Of a stretch of 34,347 nt of DNA, positions 6,760 through 15,265 are shown piece after piece; position 1 is the stretch's first letter, and every line of letters starts with the position of its first letter. This DNA is from Verrucomicrobiota bacterium. Lineage in GTDB: Bacteria > Verrucomicrobiota > Verrucomicrobiia > Limisphaerales > Pedosphaeraceae. The translations under genes and the position numbers were made by a program. Location: the NCBI GenBank assembly GCA_021325145.1, contig JAJPHR010000085.1:1-34347 (forward strand). Reading direction: 5' to 3'. The notes below the pieces were generated by a model. It did not search any database. It was given only the letters and a program-made list of their open reading frames with translations, and had not been told where the DNA came from.

Positions 6760-9093
6760 TCAACGCCGGAGAGTGAATTCGATCACCGCCACCTCGTGGT
6801 CCAGGATTGATTTCAGTTCGAAGTTCAAGCAGCCGTGTTTTGCCTTTGCCGCCAGCTTGTGGCCGCAAACCAGCAACCGGGCGCCTTCGACTCTGGCTCC
6901 CTCCGGTAACTTCACCCGCACGCTCAACGGACCGATGGGAATCAACTCATCCACCGCCGCACGCCACGTCCCGGCGTTAGTCAGATTGACGAGGTGCAGA
7001 ATCAGCCGGCCGGCCTGGCGATAAAGGTGGCAGTCAACAAACCCGCGCCCTTCCACAGCCAGCGGCAAATCTTCCCTCGCCGCCCAGCGCACCGCATTCG
7101 CCAGGAGGTTGCCGTGATCAGGGAGATTATCGCGTGCAAAGCGACGGTCAAGGTCAGCCGGGATAAACACAATGCGACCCCCTTCGGAAAGCGTGCGCGT
7201 AACCAGAGCGGGAATATTGGTGCGTGGCTCGCGCATCCAAACCGACTCGGGGGGCATGTACGGAAGCGCCGGCACAAATGTCGCCAGCACTTCGCACCCG
7301 GCATCCACTGCGAGCGGCCGTAACGTTCCACCAAACGGCAGAAGGTCCGTCTCCTCGAAACCAGACAGAACCGGATGACGCGCACCGGTAATCGATGGTT
7401 CCTTGCCGGTCCTGGGGCCATAGACCTGCGCCCCTAATTCCGGTGTAAGGCGCAGATAGGTGTGGTTCGTTGCCGTGGCTTCCGCCACCTTCGTTTCCCA
7501 GCTATCCCGCCGCTGGCCAGCCGGAACATGAACGCCAAAAACATCCGCGAGCCCGAAGTCCGATCGCAATTGTCCCGACTCGTCGCAAAGGCTGCTCTCC
7601 CCGGTTGCAACCACGCTGCCGCCGCGCTGAACAAATCGGCGGACGCTTTCGCACTGGCTTTCCGACATGGACGCAAGGTTCGGCAACACCAACACCGTCA
7701 GCTTGGACGCTTCGCGCTCAATATGATCGGCGTGGACCGGCAGCCACGGAATCCGCGCGCGGATAAGCGCCGTGACGAACCCGCGATACGGCAGGTCCAC
7801 CAGTTCCTCGGGGTTGTCGCGCCCGTAGAAGTCAGTGTTTTGTTGCGCCCAAACCACACCGACGTTTGCGACCGGCTCGCGGTCCACGAGGAACGATTCG
7901 TTTTCCTTGTGCCAGCGATTCAACGGCTCGATGGTGCGAAACATCCGCCGGTCGTCCTGATACGCGCCGACATGATGCCACCACGGCTGAATGCCGCCGG
8001 CAAATCCCTCCAGCGCCCAGAGCCGCGCCTCCGGCTCCGGTTTGCTGGCCAGGCGGAAGCCGGGACGGCCTGCTTGATACATGGCCATGCTTTCGGGAAT
8101 GAGTTTGTTCCAGCCGAGCAGCCCATGAAAGAGCTTGCCGGCCGCCCCATTATCCTGAAACCCAGCGGTATCGGAACGCGCCTGGTGGTCGAACATGATG
8201 ATTTCCGCCCGCTCGCAAATCGCTTTGCAGTCACGGAAACTCGCGCTTTGCCCACTGATGCCTCCGCCATTCATGCCAATCCACAGGCAGTCCGGGCCGC
8301 CGGCGTCCCTGGTCGTGCGATTATTCAAGTCCCAAACTTCCAGCCGGCACGCGTAGCTCCAGCGGATCCATTCACGATAGACGGGATCGTCCCAGTTTCT
8401 TGCGCGCGGCAAATCGTGGCCCGTTTCGTCACGAAACTTTTTCGTGCAGTTCGAGCAATGACAAATTCTGTCCCGCGTTATCCCGCTCCAACTGTTGTCG
8501 GTGACGCCTTGCGGGTGCGAACGTTCGATGATCTCGCGAAGCACTTCCGGAAGAAATTCACGGTAGTAACCGCCATTGACGCAGGCATAAATCAACTCGC
8601 CACTGCGATAAGGCCGGCCCGAGGCATCCGCGGAAAACCAATCCGGATGCGCGCGATAAACATCCTCTCGCGCGCGGCTCGAATCCATCCGGGCAAGGAC
8701 CGCCAGCCCGTCCTCATGGGCAGCGCGTGCCAATTCGCCGTAGAGATCGCGGTCGCCGAGAAATTCCGCGCGATGGTGCAACGGGAAACGGCTGGGATAA
8801 TAAGCGAACATGCCGCCGGCGTTGATGATCACGCCCTGGACCTGCGTCCGCTTCCAATGCTCCCGCCACCAGGCGATGTCATAGCGCGTCGCATCCATCT
8901 CCGTGATGTTGGTCTGCCCCCAGCGGAGCGTTCGCCGATACCAAGGCGCGGACGCTGGTGAGTTTTTGGCTGCGCCCGCCGCATTCAGGGGCAACGTGAC
9001 CTCTGCCAAAGCGAGCGCCGCAGCCGCGGTGAGCGTTTGTTTCACGAATTCCCGGCGCGTTTCCCGGGCGAATTGGGGCTCTGCGTTGTTCAT
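6760..9093 (-). CDS. Secreted glycoside-hydrolase-like protein (GHL6 type), Tat signal
   Basis: A 777-residue protein. RETRREFVKQTL near residues 10-21, followed by an Ala/Leu-rich segment ending in NAAGA, is a Tat leader. The catalytic half looks like a TIM barrel of the hypothetical glycosyl hydrolase 6 type: ARAAHEDGLAVLARMD, then EDVYRAHPDWF, GVTDNSW and a Cys-rich CHCSNCTKKF block. A later section (VLPNLASMSESQCESVRRFV, GGSVVATGESS) matches the glutamine-amidotransferase-like trimerisation domain of GH42-like enzymes. The C-terminus is beta-rich. Substrate unknown; alpha- or beta-galactoside and fucoside activities have been proposed for relatives. It is transcribed divergently from the DUF4965 gene, with 116 bp between the chosen starts, so both may answer to one control region in carbohydrate use. 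Confidence 0.75.
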   Translation of the reverse strand: MNNAEPQFARETRREFVKQTLTAAAALALAEVTLPLNAAGAAKNSPASAPWYRRTLRWGQTNITEMDATRYDIAWWREHWKRTQVQGVIINAGGMFAYYPSRFPLHHRAEFLGDRDLYGELARAAHEDGLAVLARMDSSRAREDVYRAHPDWFSADASGRPYRSGELIYACVNGGYYREFLPEVLREIIERSHPQGVTDNSWSGITRDRICHCSNCTKKFRDETGHDLPRARNWDDPVYREWIRWSYACRLEVWDLNNRTTRDAGGPDCLWIGMNGGGISGQSASFRDCKAICERAEIIMFDHQARSDTAGFQDNGAAGKLFHGLLGWNKLIPESMAMYQAGRPGFRLASKPEPEARLWALEGFAGGIQPWWHHVGAYQDDRRMFRTIEPLNRWHKENESFLVDREPVANVGVVWAQQNTDFYGRDNPEELVDLPYRGFVTALIRARIPWLPVHADHIEREASKLTVLVLPNLASMSESQCESVRRFVQRGGSVVATGESSLCDESGQLRSDFGLADVFGVHVPAGQRRDSWETKVAEATATNHTYLRLTPELGAQVYGPRTGKEPSITGARHPVLSGFEETDLLPFGGTLRPLAVDAGCEVLATFVPALPYMPPESVWMREPRTNIPALVTRTLSEGGRIVFIPADLDRRFARDNLPDHGNLLANAVRWAAREDLPLAVEGRGFVDCHLYRQAGRLILHLVNLTNAGTWRAAVDELIPIGPLSVRVKLPEGARVEGARLLVCGHKLAAKAKHGCLNFELKSILDHEVAVIEFTLRR

Positions 9094-9209
9094 GGCTTGG
9101 ACATACTGTTGGCGATCGAAGCTTTTTTTACAAGCCGGTCGTGACCGTTGAGTTTGGAAAACCTGTGTTGCGTTCGCGCCGGGAATTTGTGCAAGCTAAT
9201 CAGATCAAT

Positions 9210-11441
9210 ATGAAAAGACACAATCAGCTTTGGGAGGGCGCACTCACGCAGGCTTTAATCATACGTTCGAATCGCAGGGCGAAACGAACTGGCCGAGTGT
9301 TGCGAGGGATTCTGCTTTTCGCCTGCCTTGCATGGGGAGTTGTGATGTCCGCGCTGGCTGCGGAATTGGGATTGCGCCCGCCCTCGGTGCCGCTGGTCGC
9401 TTGTGATCCTTATTTCAGCATTTGGTCGCCGGGGAACAACGCGACCGACACGAACACGGTTCATTGGACGGGAAAGCCGCATCGGCTCACGAGCCTGGTT
9501 CGCATCGATGGCAAGACATCACGTATTCTGGGCATGGAGCCGTCCGATCTGCCCGCGCTGCCGCAGGTCAATCTCGAAGTGCTGCCGACCCGAACGATTT
9601 ACACCTTCGAGGGAAGTGGGATTCGGCTGACAATGACGTTGATGTCCCCGGCCCTGCCCGATGATTTGATGGTTTATTCGCGCCCGGTCACTTACGTCAC
9701 CTGGCAGGCGCAAAGCCTGGATGAAAAGAGTCATCGCGTGTCAGTCTATTTCGATGCGGGCCGGGAAATCGCCGTCAATGGACCGACTCAGGCAGTCACC
9801 TTCGGCTGCCCGAAGGTGAAGGGAATGACCGCTTTGGACGTGGGTTCGCAAGAGCAACCCGTTTTAAAGAAAAAAGGCGACAATTTGCGGATCGATTGGG
9901 GACATTTCTATGTTGCCGCGCCCGCAAAAGAGAAGGCTGCCACTGCCACGTGGTCCGGCCCAAGTTCGCGAAATCTCTTTTGCTCTGCAGGCAAGCTGGA
10001 CGTTACGCGCCTGAATCCTGAAGCACCGCTGGAGACCGACACCAATGCGGTGATTGCGTTCGCCTTCGACCTTGGCAAGGTGAGCGCCAGACCGGTGTCG
10101 CGCTGGCTTATGCTGGCTTATGATGACGAGTATTCGATCCAGTATTTCAAGACGAATCTCCGTCCGTACTGGCGGCGCAACGGAGCGGGAGCGGCGGAAC
10201 TATTGAAACTTTCGGCGGACGAATATGAAAAATTGGTCAAGCGTTGCGCCGCCTTCGATGAGACCTTGATGGCGGATCTTCGAAAAGCCGGCGGCGAGCA
10301 ATACGCGCGATTGTGCGCGTTGGCGTACCGTCAATGTGCCGCCGCCTGCAAGGTGGTGGCGGATGCCAACGGGCAACCCCTCCTGTTTCCGAAGGAGAAC
10401 TTCAGCAACGGCTGCATCGGCACGGTGGACGTGATTTACCCGATGGCGCCGCAGTTCCTGCTGTTCAGCCCGTCGCTGGCCAAGGCGATGTTGGTGCCGA
10501 TCATGGATTATGCCGCGTCGCCGCGCTGGAAGTTCCCATTCGCGCCGCATGATCTCGGCACCTATCCGCTGGCCAATGGCCAGGTCTATGGCGGAGGCGA
10601 ACGCACCGAGCGCAACCAGATGCCGGTCGAGGAAACGGGCAACATGCTCATCCTTCTGGCCGCGCTGGCACAAGAGGAGGGCAACGCGGATTTTTGCACG
10701 AAGTATTGGCCGGTGTTGGAGAAATGGGCGGACTATTTGCAAGCCAAAGGCTTCGATCCCGAGAACCAGCTCTGCACAGACGATTTCGCCGGGCACCTGG
10801 CGCACAACGTGAACCTCTCGGCCAAGGCGATCTGCGGATTGGGCGCCTTTGGAAAGTTGTGCGAGATGCGCGGCGACAAGGAGCAAGCCGGAAAGTTCGC
10901 CAATCTGGCGCGCGAGTTTGCCGAACGTTGGGTGAAGGAAGCGGACGACGGCGACCATACGCGCCTCGCATTCGACAAGCCCGGTTCCTGGAGCCAGAAA
11001 TATAATTTGGTTTGGGACCGCATCCTCGGCCTGAATCTTTTTCCGGGTTCCGTGCTTCGCAAGGAGTTGGATTACTACAAAACACAGAAGCGCGATTTCG
11101 GACTGCCGCTCGACAATCGGAAGGAGTACACCAAGCTCGACTGGACGCTCTGGACGGCGACCTTGACGCAGGAGCGCACGGACTTTGAGGCACTCGTCGA
11201 GCCGGTATGGAAATTCCTTAACGAAACCAGCGACCGTGTGCCGATGACCGACTGGTATTGGACTCAGAATGCGAAGAAATCAGGCTTCCAGGCCCGCTCC
11301 GTGGTCGGCGGTGTGTTCTTGGAAATGCTCTACGACGCCAATGGCTGGAAGAAATGGGCCGGTCACGATGTGACGAAAGCGGCGAATTGGGCGCCCTTGC
11401 CCACAACGGCGGCTATTCCGCCGACGGTACAAGCGCAGTAA
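9210..11441 (+). CDS. Secreted DUF4965/glutaminase-A-like protein
   Basis: From ATG 9210 it has 743 residues. A signal-peptide core (ILLFACLAWGVVMSALAA) is followed by LRPPSVPLVACDPYFSIW, the opening block of the DUF4964/DUF5127/DUF4965/DUF1793 family. SNGCIGTVDVIYP, FPFAPHDLGTYP, MPVEETGNMLIL and NVNLSAKAICGLGAF are hallmark blocks of the alpha/alpha-toroid part. Fungal relatives are called glutaminase A, but many bacterial ones sit in polysaccharide-utilisation loci and their substrate is unproven. The start is uncertain: ATG 9210 leaves a long basic n-region of about 36 residues, and GTG 9297 would put the signal peptide at the extreme N-terminus. No clear ribosome site is seen for either. 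It converges with putA, leaving only 17 bp. Confidence 0.82.
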   Translation: MKRHNQLWEGALTQALIIRSNRRAKRTGRVLRGILLFACLAWGVVMSALAAELGLRPPSVPLVACDPYFSIWSPGNNATDTNTVHWTGKPHRLTSLVRIDGKTSRILGMEPSDLPALPQVNLEVLPTRTIYTFEGSGIRLTMTLMSPALPDDLMVYSRPVTYVTWQAQSLDEKSHRVSVYFDAGREIAVNGPTQAVTFGCPKVKGMTALDVGSQEQPVLKKKGDNLRIDWGHFYVAAPAKEKAATATWSGPSSRNLFCSAGKLDVTRLNPEAPLETDTNAVIAFAFDLGKVSARPVSRWLMLAYDDEYSIQYFKTNLRPYWRRNGAGAAELLKLSADEYEKLVKRCAAFDETLMADLRKAGGEQYARLCALAYRQCAAACKVVADANGQPLLFPKENFSNGCIGTVDVIYPMAPQFLLFSPSLAKAMLVPIMDYAASPRWKFPFAPHDLGTYPLANGQVYGGGERTERNQMPVEETGNMLILLAALAQEEGNADFCTKYWPVLEKWADYLQAKGFDPENQLCTDDFAGHLAHNVNLSAKAICGLGAFGKLCEMRGDKEQAGKFANLAREFAERWVKEADDGDHTRLAFDKPGSWSQKYNLVWDRILGLNLFPGSVLRKELDYYKTQKRDFGLPLDNRKEYTKLDWTLWTATLTQERTDFEALVEPVWKFLNETSDRVPMTDWYWTQNAKKSGFQARSVVGGVFLEMLYDANGWKKWAGHDVTKAANWAPLPTTAAIPPTVQAQ

Positions 11442-11458
11442 GCCGTAGGAAACCTGAC

Positions 11459-14400
11459 TTAGAGAACCTCGGAGCGTGGTTCGCCCGCGCGGAGACCGAG
11501 GTTGCCGTAGCGATGATAATCGATGCTGAGGCTCTGCTCCTGAACGTACCAGAGCAGTTCCAATCTGCCTTCTGCGGAAACAGGACGGCTTACCACGCAT
11601 AGACCGGCTTCAGCCGCAGCCTGGAGAACGGCGAGCGGCACCCGGTCTGGGGCGGCGTAACGCAGGCGATCCGTCTGACGTTCGCGAATGGCTTGCACCA
11701 ATTGCTCGTCAGATTCTTCGACGAACTCAATGGCGCCGGCCCAGGATTCCGTCAAACTTTCCAACTGGGCAATTGCGCGGGATTCAAAGCCGGGCGGAAT
11801 ACTCATCGTAACCCGACAACCAACCGCGCGAGCCGCGCAGGCGCGAGCGAAAATTTCGAACACGCTGTCCTCGGGATGCACCCGGACGCGGACACTTTGA
11901 ACCGAGAGATATCGGCGAAAGTTATCCTGCCCCACTAATTTGAAATGGTCGTGCTCCTGACCCAATTCCTCGCGGCAATAACGATCGTAGCTGACCACCG
12001 CGCCAATGACGCGGTCGGCGTCCGGATTCCCTTCGGCCTTGAGAGCATCGCACAACGCCGCAAGAGTTTGCTGATCGGGCTTGGCGCTGGTTCGCGCCAC
12101 CTGCGCGTCCTCCGTGTCCATGAACTGAGCGACGTAATTCGGTCCACCCGCCTTCATGCCGGGACCGAAGACAGACTTGCCCAGGCCGCCAAACGGCTGG
12201 CGCAGCACGACTGCGCCGGTGGTCACGCGGTTGATGTAGAGATTGCCCGCGTGAATATGTTCCTTCCACCAATCCCATTCGCGCTCGTCCAGACTTTCAA
12301 GTCCGCTCGTGAGGCCGTAACCCGTCTGATTAACGAGGTCCACCGCTTCGCTCAGCTTTTCAAATCGCATGACCGCCAGCACCGGTCCAAAGAACTCCGT
12401 CATGTGCGTGAAGCTGCCGGGGCGCACGCCGTATTTGATGCCGGGCGTCCAAAGGTTCGGGTTGCCGTGCAGCGGTTGCGGCATCAACGCCCACTCTTCG
12501 CCGGGCTCGAGCACTTTCAACGCGGTTTCCAGATCGCCCGTTGGCGGGCGAATGAGCGGACCCATTTTGGTATCGAGCTCCCAGGCCGAACCGGTTTTCA
12601 TGCTCTGCGCCGCCTCGCAAAGAGCGCGGCGAAACGCCGGGTCGTCATACACCTCGTTCTGGAGCAGCAGGAGCGAAGTGGCGGAGCATTTCTGCCCCGC
12701 ATGACTGAACGCGGAATGCAAAATGTGTTTGATGGCCTGGTCACGGTCAGACACAGACGTGACGATCGTGGCATCCTTGCCGCCGGTTTCAGCGCACAGG
12801 TTCAGGCGCGGGTTGTCGCGCAACATGCTTAAGGCGGTGCTGGTGCCGCCCGTGAGAATAACAGCGTTGACGCCCGGATCATTGACGAGCTTGCGCCCTT
12901 CCTGGCCGCCGGAGCATGGCACAAATTGCAGCACCTTCTTCGACACACCGGCGCGCCAGAAGCATCGGCAAAGTTCCCAGGCGACCAGCACGGTGTCAGA
13001 AGCCGGTTTGAGGATCACCGTGTTACCGGCCGCCAGTGCTGCCGCCACGCCCCCGCAAGGAATCGCAATCGGAAAATTCCAAGGCGAAACCACCACCACC
13101 ACGCCCCTGCCCCGCGCTTTGAGCGTCGGCATTGCCTGCCACCAGCATGCCGTATCGCGGTAAAACTCCAGAAAGTCCACCGCTTCGGAAACCTCGGGGT
13201 CGGATTCCATCAGCGTCTTGCCGCCATCCGCCAACGCAGCGCCCATGAGGTCCGAGCGCCCGGCGCGCAATTCATGCGCGACCTTTCCCAACAACTCAAA
13301 GCGCTCGCGCACCGGCAGCGCGCGCCAGCCGTCCGGATCCGCGGCAGCACATTCCACCGCACGAGCAACATCCGCCTCCGTGGCTTGACGATACCGGCCC
13401 ACGACGATGCCCGGGCGCGACGGATCAAGGCATTCGCGAACCGATCGGCCATCGAGCAACTCCTCACCCGCGATCACGAGCGGAATTTGAATCGCCCGGT
13501 CGCCACACAAAGGCTGCCAGCGCGCAATGATTTGTTGCGCCCACTCGCCGTTCTGCGGCAGGGCGAAGTCCGTGTCCGGTTCGTTCTCGAAATGTTGCCA
13601 GCCGCGCGCAACTGCCGACGAAGCGGGAGGCGGCAGGCGCCGGTCTTGTGTCCGTCGCGGCGCATCGCCGACGGCAGAAACGGCGTCCAGTGAATTAAGA
13701 AAGCTTTGCTCAAGCTGCCGCCACTCCGGACTGTCCACCTTGATTTTGAAAGCATGGCGCAGGAAATTTTCCGGCCCGGTGTTCTCATCGAGGCGGCGAA
13801 TCAAATAGCCAATCGCATTGATGAAATTCTCCTTTTTGCACGACGGGGCATAGAGCAGAAGATTGCGTGACAACTCGAATAACGCGCGGCGCTGGTGATT
13901 GGCCATGCCTTCGAGCATTTCGAATTGAGCGTGCCCAAGCGCGTTGCGTTCGCGCGCCAGGGCAAGGCCGTAGGCCAGATCGAAAAGATTGTGCGAAGCG
14001 ATGCCAACGTCCATCGCCGCCACGTTTTCCGGCTTCATCACCTCATGCAGCATGCGCTTGAAATTCGCGTCGGTCTCCACTTTGCTGCGATAGGGTGCCT
14101 GCGGCCAGCCTCGCACGGAAGCCTCGGCGCGTTCGCTCTCCATGTTGGCGCCTTTGACGAGGCGGATGGTGATGCGCCCGCCGCCCGCTTTCGCCCGCCG
14201 CCGCGCCCACTCCTGGAGTTGCAACAAGGTGCGGAACGAATCGGGAATGTAACTCTGCAACGCAATGCCGGCCCGGACGCCCGTCAATCCAGGCCGGTCA
14301 AGCGTCCGCATAAAAGCCGCCGCGGTAAGTTCCTTGTCGCGATATTCCTCCATGTCCAGGTAAACAAACTTGGGCACAAGCGTGCCGTCGGGCCGCCGAA

Positions 14401-15097
14401 AGCGCGCGCGGTCAGCCGTGCGGAAAAGTCGCTCCAGCCTGTCGCAAAGCGTGGCAACGGTATGCTCGCGGGCGAGCGGCGATATTTGCGAGTAGACTGT
14501 CGAAATCTTGATGGACACCACCTCGATCTCCGGCCATTGCAAGCTAAGCAGGTATTGTTGCAAGCGCCGCTCAGCTTCGGGCTCGCTCAGGATGGCTTCC
14601 CCAAGGAAGTTCACGTTCATCCGGACCCCTTCATCAGTGCGCTCGCGAAGGTGGTGGGTAAGCATGTCCTTCTCGCCGGGCAGGATGACATTGGCGGTTT
14701 CCTTCTGCATGTGCTCCTTGACCAGCGGCAAGGCAACTCCGGGCGCATACCCACCGAACGACTGAAAACCCTTCATTAGGGTGCGGTCCCACGGACTGAA
14801 GAACCGCGGCACACCCTGCACGTCGAGGATATGGATCAAATGTTCGACTGCCCGGTGCGGATCGCTCGTGCGGAAGGCCTGATCGGTCATTTGGGCCAGC
14901 GTGGCCTTATCGGAAGGCGTCTGCAGCATCCGATCCAGCTCAGCTTGCTGGCGCTTTTCGGACGGCGTTTGCAGTTCGGTGGCGCGCTCCTGCAAACGGC
15001 GCGCCAGGAAAAGGGCCTGTTGCACAATGACGGGACGATCGGTCTGCGGATCCGGCCGAAAGCCGGCCAGCAATTGCTCGAGAGGGATTCTTTGCAC
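11459..15097 (-). CDS. putA: Bifunctional proline dehydrogenase / L-glutamate gamma-semialdehyde dehydrogenase, type-B-like
   Basis: A 1212-residue protein. The N-terminal third is the FAD proline dehydrogenase barrel (VSIKISTVYSQISPL, YLDMEEYRD, RLVKGANMESERAEA, SHNLFDLAYGLA). The middle is an aldehyde dehydrogenase (VVVVSPWNFPIAIP, AETGGKDATIV, HAGQKCSATS with the catalytic Cys, EFFGPVLAVM). About 200 C-terminal residues ending in YHRYGNLGLRAGEPRSE match the extra ALDH-like domain of long, type B PutA. No ribbon-helix-helix domain precedes it, so it should not be a PutA repressor. It oxidises proline to glutamate with electrons to quinone. The start codon is GTG at 15097. The gene stands alone: GH2 lies upstream with a 168-bp gap and a convergent gene lies downstream. 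Confidence 0.95.
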   Translation of the reverse strand: MQRIPLEQLLAGFRPDPQTDRPVIVQQALFLARRLQERATELQTPSEKRQQAELDRMLQTPSDKATLAQMTDQAFRTSDPHRAVEHLIHILDVQGVPRFFSPWDRTLMKGFQSFGGYAPGVALPLVKEHMQKETANVILPGEKDMLTHHLRERTDEGVRMNVNFLGEAILSEPEAERRLQQYLLSLQWPEIEVVSIKISTVYSQISPLAREHTVATLCDRLERLFRTADRARFRRPDGTLVPKFVYLDMEEYRDKELTAAAFMRTLDRPGLTGVRAGIALQSYIPDSFRTLLQLQEWARRRAKAGGGRITIRLVKGANMESERAEASVRGWPQAPYRSKVETDANFKRMLHEVMKPENVAAMDVGIASHNLFDLAYGLALARERNALGHAQFEMLEGMANHQRRALFELSRNLLLYAPSCKKENFINAIGYLIRRLDENTGPENFLRHAFKIKVDSPEWRQLEQSFLNSLDAVSAVGDAPRRTQDRRLPPPASSAVARGWQHFENEPDTDFALPQNGEWAQQIIARWQPLCGDRAIQIPLVIAGEELLDGRSVRECLDPSRPGIVVGRYRQATEADVARAVECAAADPDGWRALPVRERFELLGKVAHELRAGRSDLMGAALADGGKTLMESDPEVSEAVDFLEFYRDTACWWQAMPTLKARGRGVVVVVSPWNFPIAIPCGGVAAALAAGNTVILKPASDTVLVAWELCRCFWRAGVSKKVLQFVPCSGGQEGRKLVNDPGVNAVILTGGTSTALSMLRDNPRLNLCAETGGKDATIVTSVSDRDQAIKHILHSAFSHAGQKCSATSLLLLQNEVYDDPAFRRALCEAAQSMKTGSAWELDTKMGPLIRPPTGDLETALKVLEPGEEWALMPQPLHGNPNLWTPGIKYGVRPGSFTHMTEFFGPVLAVMRFEKLSEAVDLVNQTGYGLTSGLESLDEREWDWWKEHIHAGNLYINRVTTGAVVLRQPFGGLGKSVFGPGMKAGGPNYVAQFMDTEDAQVARTSAKPDQQTLAALCDALKAEGNPDADRVIGAVVSYDRYCREELGQEHDHFKLVGQDNFRRYLSVQSVRVRVHPEDSVFEIFARACAARAVGCRVTMSIPPGFESRAIAQLESLTESWAGAIEFVEESDEQLVQAIRERQTDRLRYAAPDRVPLAVLQAAAEAGLCVVSRPVSAEGRLELLWYVQEQSLSIDYHRYGNLGLRAGEPRSEVL

Positions 15098-15265
15098 AGG
15101 ATTGGTTTACAAAAAGATCACACAATGGACACGGTTTGCGAGCGCGGTGGCCAGCTTGCGGCTAGTACAGCAGCGCAGCTTCTCGGAACCAAGCCGGCAC
15201 AACACCCAACTCATTCGCGTTAACCTATCCAAAACACCCGTATCGCGCAAACAACGAAAGATGAT

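Noticed and set aside
7462..8961. Long plus-strand frame (499 codons) across the GHL6-type gene
   Set aside because: Antisense to a gene with a clear Tat leader and domain blocks; its translation is Arg/Pro/Ala-rich with no family signature.
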